64,000 bases of DNA from Sanguinoderma infundibulare (taxonomy: Eukaryota; Basidiomycota; Agaricomycetes; Polyporales; Polyporaceae): positions 248,001 to 312,000 of the forward strand of contig JAVLRN010000014.1 of the NCBI GenBank assembly GCA_032821775.1, in the 5' to 3' direction. Below, piece by piece: positions 56,416 to 64,000 of the stretch. The position numbers were made by a program, and so were the translations under genes. Each line of letters starts with the position of its first letter. The stretch's first letter is position 1. A model generated the notes under the pieces. That model had not been told where the DNA came from and made no database searches. It saw only the letters and a program-made list of their open reading frames with translations.

Positions 56416-58538
56416 TTACTCCTCATGCAACTCCACGCCGCCGACCAACGTCGACAGCCCCGTGGAATTCAGTTCGCCAATCGCGTCCTTTGCGACGTCT
56501 CCCAGGCTCGCAGGGCCGCAAGTGCCAACGAACACCCCTCTCCGCTCCTCCCCGTCCTTGATGCTCCGCAAGGTGCGCTCGACGACGTCCCGCACCAACA
56601 GCTTCATCATCGGCCGGCCGGGCTCGAGCGCGAGGTCCGCGGGGAGTACGTAGTCCTTGAACTTGTGGTCGCGCGTGACCGCGCGCGTGTAGAAGACCGA
56701 GATCGCGAGCTTCAAGTGCGCCGCCTCGGCCTGGGCGAGCATCGACGAGAACGCGGGGAGGAGGGGCGTGAGGCAGTCGGGGTGCTGGACGGACCAGACG
56801 AGCTGGACGACGCGGAGCGTGCTCGTCCCCGCGTCCGCGTGCTGGATCGCCTCCTGGACAGCCACGAGGCCGTACGAGATGCCGCTCCCGCCCACGATGT
56901 AGAGCGCGCCAAAGAAGCTATGGGGCATCGTGTGACCATGGCCGCCTGCGCGACCGCGAAAAGGGTGAGCACCCGCCTCGAGCGAGAGCGAGGACGAGCA
57001 GAGACGCAGAGACGCACCGTAAGGACCTTCGACGAGCACCTTCACGCGCTTCGCCGCGTCCGCCAACGTCCGTGCCGCCCCTGCGATCTGATACAGCCTC
57101 CCAGTCCATCGCCCCGACTTCTTCGCCATGAGCATCAGCGCGTGCGGCGCGCCGTCGTCGCCTTCACCCTCCCCCACGCCAGCGCACGCGATCGTGAAGG
57201 GATGGGACTCGAGCCAGCCGTTGAAGCCCATGCCCCCAGAGATGATGCGGATGCGGACGTACTGACCGGCGCGCCATCCGGCGTTGATCTTCGGGATGAC
57301 GAGCTGTGTGGTGTTCAGCTCTGGAATGGTCCTGATCGTCGCGGTCACCACGCGGGTCTTGAGGACGCGCAGGACGTGATCGACGCCGTAAACGGCGGCC
57401 CCGGCGAGGGCGTACGGGACGACCGCGTTCTTGTGCAAGCAAACCTGCGGCAACGGCGGGATGGGGATGAGGATGAGTGCCACCGAGGAAACTAATCGAG
57501 GACGGGGAAGAACACACACCGTTATGAGGAACAGGGTGGCCGCCGTGCAGTGGGTGGTGAAGAACAGATTGTGAAGCCTCTGGCGGACCGAGGCGAGCGA
57601 GAAAAGGAAGAGGACGTCCAGAAGAATGAGCGAGACGAGGCCCCAGGTCATGTGGGGGCGCGCGATGGTCTGGTTCCAGCTGCCCTCCAGCATGAACTGG
57701 TAGACTAGCTCGGTATACATCCGTCAGCTACCGGGCACCCGCTACACCGAACGGAGGGCTTACTGTAGCCAATCGCATGCACGTTTCCAGCGAGAACGAG
57801 AAGCCGCCCCGCGAAACGATGGAGGTAGTTTAGCTGCAGACGAAACGGAGCGCGAGTTTAGCCCTGCACGCGAAAAGACGTCAAGCCCGCCGCGAACCTT
57901 GTCGCACGCCATCCCCCACGCGACGCTCAGCGCGTTATTCCTCGTCGCCAAAACGTACACGACCGGGATCTGCGAGGCCGCAACCCAGCCCGCGCGCGTC
58001 GGCTCCTTGAAGATCGGGCCCCTGTACAGCGCCGCGAAGAGCAGCAGCCCAAGGTACAGCGCGCGGACGATGACCCCGCCCAGACGGAGGCCCCCAATGA
58101 TGGGTACGGAGGAGCGCAAGATGCGCATCGCGAACGGGAAGCGCGCCTGCCACGCCTTGACGTGCGCCGGCCTCCGCGCGATGCCAACTTTCTCGCCCAT
58201 CGCGGGCGTGGGCGGGTAGGTGTCGGTCCGCGCGTTGGGGATGAGGTGCCGGTGGGAGGAGACAGAGTCGTATCTGCGCAACGGGAACGAGCCTGTGTGG
58301 CATCGCCAAATATCAGCAAAATGGCAGGGAATGGGAGATGAAAACGATGAACGAATTGACACATACGGAGGAAGTGGCCCTCAGACCAGCGCCCGCCAGG
58401 ACCCAGGCGGGCCACGGCGTGAGGGAGGGTGAGGAAGAAGAGCACGATCGCGACGCATACGATGCCCACGTCCGTCCAGAAGACAACGGATGCGTCGAGG
58501 TTGTACTGGCTCGCAGGCTGAAGGGGAGCGGAGGACAT
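56416..58538 (-). CDS. FRE-type ferric/cupric reductase, transmembrane
   Basis: Six exons (58538-58367, 58292-57898, 57833-57764, 57704-57520, 57444-57018, 56945-56416), 592 residues. The N-terminal half is hydrophobic with several membrane spans. LNYLHRFAGRLLVLAGNVHA contains an H-x13-H-type haem pair. The FAD motif is ESHPFTIA, the NADPH motifs are VEGPYGGHGH and YIVGGSGISYGL, and the C-terminal block is VGTCGPASLGD. Such proteins reduce extracellular Fe3+ or Cu2+ with cytosolic NADPH before uptake. Two introns (75 and 72 nt) are frame-neutral and were called because the family lacks the intervening residues. A second in-frame ATG 21 bp upstream (58559) is possible. Its 3' end is about 200 bp from that of the DUF5695-like gene (convergent). 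Confidence 0.85.
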
Positions 58539-59099
58539 CGAAAACGATCGCCCGAGCATTGATGGCGTATGACCGGGAAGCGTGCAGTCTCCCAAGGGCA
58601 GGAAGGGAAGGAGCGAGGCCGAGAGCAGAAAGCACAAGAACGAGCGAGGGCAGAAAAGGTGGCTACCAACGTCAGCCTCGTAGGACGAAATAGCACCGAC
58701 CAGCGCAAGAGAATCAGTCGGGTGGCTGACCACCACCTCGCCCTCCATTCGACGCCTTCTACTGACGTCTCGAGGGGCTGACCTGACGTTTTGTTGGCTG
58801 ATCCGGGCCCGATTGCGAGTGCAGGGGTTCGACTCGACGCGTCCAGCCACACTGTTATTAAGCAAGCAAGAGCAGCACAAAATTGCATGGAGATGGAGGA
58901 CGCACCTCGACTGTCGCACCATAAAACTCCACATGTAGAACCGTGCGATAACCAGAACACGTACTATATTGAAACGGACTGTACCTCTATACCGTCTATT
59001 CAACTAGTCGAGCATATTAGTCTACGGGCATCCGACGAACACGACACACAGATGATAAATAGTCCGAACAACGGCGGCAGAAGAAGCACGGCAGCGCGC
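58539..59099. promoter_or_regulatory. Upstream region of the ferric reductase gene
   Basis: 560 bp between the ferric reductase start and the end of the NADH dehydrogenase gene on the same strand. An open frame through it is not conserved and is treated as non-coding. GATA-type TGATAAAT at about 59051-59058 (plus strand ATGATAAATAG) could matter, since fungal iron genes are often under GATA repressors. This is weak evidence. Confidence 0.35.
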
Positions 59100-61831
59100 T
59101 CATTCACGGCTCACGTCCCTGTCCTGATGTCAGTGCTACGGTTCGGAAAGTGACACAAACGAACGTACCGCCCAAAGAGCTTGACCTTGAGCCAGTCGGT
59201 CGCGACAAGCGTGCGATTCCGCAACGAGAAGAGGGTGCTCAAGTACGCGCTTCGCCAGAACAGGAACGTCGCGACACCGCCGGTCGCCAACTGAATCATC
59301 GTGTTAGTTCTGCTCGAGTGGACGACACAACGACCCGATACTCACGTTGCCGTTGAAGAACGGCAAGTCCGCAATCGCCTTCTCGGACCCAATGTACGCC
59401 AGCGAGCCCTGGTGCGAGTACTTGAACGGCCGGAGCTTCTCAAGCTTCACCAGCCGCTTCTTAGCCTGCGCGAGCTCTTGCTTGTCCCCCTCGGGCGACG
59501 GCGACGCCTCGAGCTCCGTCACGTGCTGCCCGAGCTGGTCCCGCTTCGCGATCTGCCCGAGCAGGCGCGCGAGGTACGCGCCCTGTTGTGACGCGACCTG
59601 TGCGGTAGGCGCGTACGATGTCGCGGTGCAGTCGCCGACAGCGAAGATGCTGCCGTCCGTGCCGGCCATACGGAGGCACTCTGTTGCCGTCGTGTCAGAA
59701 TGTGTAGTTAGGACGAAGAACACCATGACGTACCGTCGACGGTGATGCCGCGCTTGTTCGTCTGCGCCTGGGGAAGCTTCCCCATAAGATCGCGCGTGAC
59801 CTTGCGGAGTGTGTTGCCGGCAGCCCAGACGACGAGCCCGCATGGCACCTCGACGATGCTCTTGTCGGGCATCTGGAGGACGACGGTCTTCTCCCGGACC
59901 TCCTTCACCATCGTCTTCGTCAAGATGTCGATACTGGCCTCCTTGAAGGTCGACTCGGTGTAGTCGATCAGCTGCTTGCTGAACGATGGCAGCACCGACG
60001 GCAGCGCCTCAACGAGGGTGATCCGGACGTGTCCCGCGAGCTCGGGGTACCACGAGCGAAGGTCCTGCTCGAGGAAGTCGTGCAGCTCGCCGCTCAACTC
60101 GATGCCTGTCGGGCCACCACCAACGACGACCATGTGCAGCAGCCGGTCGACCTCCTCTGGAGTTTGGCCCGGGAACGCGGCGGACTCCATGCAGTCCAGG
60201 AAGCGGCGCTGCATCTTCTCGGCGTCCTCAAGCTCCTTCATGAAGCATGCGTGTTCGCGCACGCCGGGGATGTTGAATGTCTGCACCTCAGCGCCGACGG
60301 CATAGACGAGGTAGTCGTAGGGTATCGTAGTGTTGGAGACCAAACCCTGGATCTCAGAGGTATCTGCGAAGGTGATGGTCTTCTTGACAGGCTAGAAACG
60401 ATTCGTCAGTCTCAGCGTACATCCGTCATGCCTCAATGCTACGCCGGTAACTTGAGCAGGAGGGTGGAGAAAGAAGGCCCGCCGAACCCAAGACAGTGCT
60501 CGTGCTTTTATGCACTGTCCGATCTATTATCCTACGAACGTATTCCGCAATGTACGTTGCGCTGGGCATCCAGTAAATATCATTCATACGACTGAGAGTC
60601 AATTGCTCCAGTTCGATCGGTGCGCGTGGTATGGTATTCCTGAACATTGCCGCTTCCCCGCACAAGCAGCCGAGCGGGTCACAGGGCGAGCGTGCAGATT
60701 TGCTTGTGCGAGTATTCCTGCCTGGACGCTCCTCGAAGAGAAAATGGCCCACCGCGCGCGATAGCGGTAGAAAATCAGGTAGGGCATAGTGACGAAACGC
60801 AGGGGGAAGAATGCACACCCTCACGTGACCACGATTCATTCCATTACCAGTGAGAACTCGCAGTCGCATAGGCTTTCAAGAGAGAGGAAAGCGGAACGGG
60901 AGGACTCGGAGGAGATGCACTCACGTCAACGTCTGTGGCCGACGCTTCGATGACGGTCACCTGGCGCTGTTTATGCCGAGTCACATACCGCGTCGCTGTC
61001 AACAAACACGCCAGTCAGGTCTAGCCAAAAGCGGTAGCCGGGGCTTTCCGCACGGAACGGAGACGGAAGCAAGGGTGACCCAACACTCACGTTGCAAAAT
61101 GGAACGCGGGGAAAGTGTTCCGACGGCGACGCTGGGGAGCAAGGGGGTGAAGAGGAAGTAGTTCTTCGGGCTGATGACAATCTGCAGAATGAGTAGAAGA
61201 GGTTATGTCGTCATAACGTCCTGCTTCCGTAGCACAGCCACGGGAGGAGATAGCGAACAGGAACTGACCACATTGTAATCGGCGGTGTCGAGGGTGTTGA
61301 GGAGACTGGTGGCGCCCCAGCCGCTGCCGCAGATGACGAGGGTCTTCTTGGAGGGGTCGTGGGGGAGCTGAGTACCGGGCGTCTTGTCCTTCTGGGTGAA
61401 GTAGTAGAAGGCGACCCCGGAAGCGGCGGTGACGAGGGTGATGCCGCCAGTCGTCTGGAGGAAACGTCTCCAGAACGAGCCCTTGGACGCAGGAGGAGGT
61501 GGGGGCGGAGGCGGGGCCTAGAATGGCGCAGGAAGAGGGCGGGGCGCGCAGAATGTGAGAACAAGAACACAGCGCGAAGAGGACAAAAGGAGTCGGACGA
61601 CAGACAAAAAAACATATATAAGTAGGACGACTCACTGGAGCTACCTCTGCCGCCTCCGTCCCCGCTCCCGTGGACTGCAGCCTCAGCCTAGATGGCTGGA
61701 ACCGTGGAAGTACGGCCGGCCGAGAAGGAGCCAGGCTTCGGCCGAGAACGCGCACTGTCGGGTGTCAATATATGCGCGTCGTCGACGTATGCAAATGGCC
61801 TCGGTGAGCACCCACCTCGAGCAGCTTGCAT
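59100..61831 (-). CDS. nde1: Alternative (external-type) NADH:ubiquinone oxidoreductase, mitochondrial
   Basis: Nine exons (61831-61816, 61754-61636, 61517-61269, 61181-61091, 60995-60925, 60391-59734, 59680-59346, 59290-59169, 59118-59100), 559 residues. The first exon is 16 nt and the last 19 nt. The N-terminus [20 protein letters not shown] is Arg-rich without acids, as in mitochondrial presequences. A proline run and one membrane span follow. FAD site GSGWG is at 109-113, the NADH site is [16 protein letters not shown], and [40 protein letters not shown] and the tail [14 protein letters not shown] are typical of NDE/NDI type-II dehydrogenases. These oxidise NADH without proton pumping. 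Internal versus external facing cannot be proved from sequence. The fifth intron (60392-60924) is 533 nt, far longer than the others. Confidence 0.9.
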
Positions 61832-63685
61832 GACCGTTTTGCAGGGGATGGGCTGGGCCCTCCGGGGGTCGAGGACGTTGAGGAAGAGCGAGTGCGGATG
61901 CTGGCAGTGGAGGGGATGATAGCGATCCCGGTCTTTTGGCCGTCGGTGGCGCCGAGTCTGCCCCTTTGGCGCGCGCTTCCCTGAAACCCCGATCTGGGAC
62001 TTACCGGAACGCTTTTCCGACATGTCCGGACCCAACTCACCTCCAATCCCGGGCTCTGAATCTGCATCTTTCCTTGAAGACAGCGCCTTCCCGGCTTCTC
62101 GAGCGGCAGATGTATCAAACTAAGCAAGAATGCACTGCGGCGACTACTCATGAATGAGAGGTTTGGTGCGTTACCTGTTCATGCCATGCCATCTTCCCAC
62201 TTGCACCGCTGGACCCCGGACCCCTTCCTATCCGTTCCCGACCACTCCTGCGCTTGCCATGTGACGCCGTATGGAATTGCATCGGGTCAAGCTCGAGCTC
62301 AGCGACGGCCGCCACCCCCGCACATTCCCCACACTGGGGTCGAACTGGGGTTCAATCTAATCCAATGTGTTCCCTCGCCTCATCGCTCGATCACCGACCA
62401 GTAGCGACTAGTCCGTCGGAACGCCGTCGAGGGATCAGCGTAAGTATGCTTGGAGCACCACGAATGACGTGCGGAAGGGTCTAATACGTGCCGTGCCTTT
62501 CGACCGACTTGCAGTCGTAGAAGATCGCGTCCCGTTTGTCACCGTACAGGGTATGTACCTGCCCGGCCCGCATCTCTACCACGAGTGGGTAGTAACTTAA
62601 AAATTTATACGCTTCTCCGACAGAGTCAAGACCTATGGTGGAAAAGAGGTTGGCGGTGGACGTGGTGACCGATAGCGATCACTCATGTGAAGCGGGTATC
62701 CGTCGTAGGCAACGACGAATGCGACGCGTAAAAAATTGCTAGCAAGTCACATCGCAAACCATTGCTGTTTTGATTTTTGCTGTTTATGACGTCTTCTGAT
62801 CATGATGGGTCGGTCAAGTACGCGAATGAGGATGGAGTTTACGACGAAACTTCAGCTTCATGCTGCGTGTAATTCCGAACGCTATAGCTGCGGTTTCGAG
62901 GACATATGCCCTGTTCCACAACGAGCCACTGCCAGTCGGCATATAACTAAGAGGGTAGTGACGATTCGCACCGTGGTCGTTGCTGCGGAAAGTCAGTTCA
63001 TGGAACATGTTTATTATGCTGCTTAAACCGTAATCTTCGACTTGCATGTCGGCCTGGCACCTACGTCTGTTCGTTCTATGACAGGGTACAGCTTTGCGGC
63101 TTCGAGAATAAAGAACTTCAGCTCGTCGGCACAACGTCGACAAGCTGAATGGTGACGCGGACGGTGGAAGCTGGTCGGATACCCTTCCAATGCCAGAATA
63201 CCGGCACATGGGAGACCGGAGAAGGGAGTTGGTGCATTACCGATGACGTCATTGAGCTTATATGACCAATCGGAAGACCTTATCTCATCTAATCTTTACC
63301 AATCTGCCAGATAAAATGCTTTCCGACATGTTCGGATTGGAGTCATTGCCATCCCGATCATCTTTTTAAATCCAGTCTAAGCTTGTCGGACACAAACTCT
63401 CTAAAAGGGCTCTTCAAGAGGTCTATTTCTCCCTGATTGCGCTATGCGGCATTGTATGCTCACTGTTGTTAACAGCCAGCGCGCAGGGGTCGCAGAACCG
63501 CCGACTCGCAGCGACAGAGTCTGCCATCGCCTCCACTCCATCGCCGAAAGGCAGCGCTCGCCCGTCAGCAAGTAATGTATGTAGCGCAGGAGCCGATCTA
63601 TACCGGTGGAATGCTAACGCCTCGAACGATAGAAATACCCTGCCAATAGACCGCCAGCGAACTCTCATCTCCACCCACGACCAAA
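61832..63685. promoter_or_regulatory. Divergent intergenic region between nde1 and the AROM gene
   Basis: 1.85 kb separating two divergent housekeeping genes. No coding domain recognised. TGACGTCA at 63244-63251, a CRE/bZIP-type palindrome, lies about 435 bp upstream of the AROM start. No RNA gene seen. Confidence 0.45.
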
Positions 63686-64000
63686 ATGGCCGACGTCGAC
63701 GTCCGCAAGGTCTCCATCCTCCACAAGGAGTCCATTCACTGCGGCTTCCACCTCGTGCCCTACATTGTCAAGACCGTCACCGAAACACTCCCATCGTCCA
63801 CCTACGTCCTCATCACCGACACCAACGTCGGCAACCTCCACCTTGCCGCCTTCCAGACCGAGTTCGATCGCGCCACGACCGGCGCGCGGTTCCTCACCTA
63901 TGTGATCTCCCCCGGGGAGACGATCAAGAGCCGCGAGGGCAAGGCCGAGATCGAGGACTTCCTCCTCCTCCACAAGTGCACCCGCGACACCGTCGTCCTC
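63686..64000 (+). CDS. ARO1: Pentafunctional AROM polypeptide, N-terminal part (runs off the right edge)
   Basis: 105 codons from ATG at 63686 (CCAAAATGGC) to the window edge without a stop. The sequence [60 protein letters not shown] and CTRDTVVL is the start of the 3-dehydroquinate synthase domain, the first of five shikimate-pathway activities fused in fungal AROM proteins. The later part of the domain and the other four activities lie beyond the window, so completeness cannot be judged. Confidence 0.9.
   Translation, partial: MADVDVRKVSILHKESIHCGFHLVPYIVKTVTETLPSSTYVLITDTNVGNLHLAAFQTEFDRATTGARFLTYVISPGETIKSREGKAEIEDFLLLHKCTRDTVVL

Noticed and set aside
57927..59003. 358-codon minus frame extending upstream of the ferric reductase start
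   Set aside because: The first ~150 codons are unlike the family and end in a natural family start at 58538. The frame is read-through of the promoter and then of a retained intron.

Overview
The window is fungal nuclear DNA, most likely from an agaricomycete basidiomycete and plausibly a polypore. The evidence is as follows. Genes are split by many short GT-AG introns, mostly 50-75 nt. Coding DNA is GC-rich. The families present are typical of mushroom-forming fungi: a DUF4470-type MYND protein, HET-domain proteins, degenerate BTB/POZ and F-box genes, an APH-like protein, a DUF5695-like secreted protein and FRE-type ferric reductases. Housekeeping anchors are the TFIIH subunit TFB5, an external-type NADH:ubiquinone oxidoreductase and the start of the pentafunctional AROM gene. 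The species assignment is inference. All exon models below were joined by hand from splice signals and reading frame.

Layout. 0-9 kb: the 5' end of a protein kinase (minus), a large MYND zinc-finger gene with an apparent 1-nt frameshift (minus), and a complete related protein kinase (plus). 11-24 kb: two near-identical C2H2 zinc-finger genes (ZF-1, ZF-2) about 10 kb apart. Between them lie an SDR, TFB5, an APH-like gene and an F-box gene. 24-27 kb: a degraded F-box/LRR gene. 27-37 kb: two near-identical HET-domain genes in direct orientation, each with the same 3' flank. Between them are remains of an amidohydrolase (cut at its 5' side next to a 183-bp foldback element) and of a BTB gene. 37-44.5 kb: a gene-poor stretch, then a mosaic of fragments (dispersed repeat R1, ferric reductase C-terminal half, HET remnant, an unrecognised gene). 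44.5-52.4 kb: two more members of the zinc-finger family (ZF-3, ZF-4) in direct tandem. 53-64 kb: an orderly conserved block with a secreted DUF5695-like protein (plus), an intact ferric reductase (minus), an alternative NADH dehydrogenase (minus) and the start of AROM (plus).

The most interesting system is the four-member zinc-finger family. All four genes share one exon plan: three short exons that set up three C2H2-like fingers, then one long exon with a proline-rich tail carrying an I(D/H)P-x-x-(L/V) motif. They also share a promoter with a TATAAA box. An 18-bp near-palindrome (CATGTCC-GGCA-GGACATG) sits 117-143 bp upstream of that box. ZF-2, ZF-3 and ZF-4 additionally share about 1.4 kb of upstream sequence, including a conserved splice-donor-like site, and several hundred bp of 3' flank. 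This looks like a locally amplified regulator family whose control region was copied with the gene, and self- or cross-regulation through the palindrome is a testable idea. Outside the intact genes, the accessory part of the window is a field of gene fragments produced by segmental duplication and decay.
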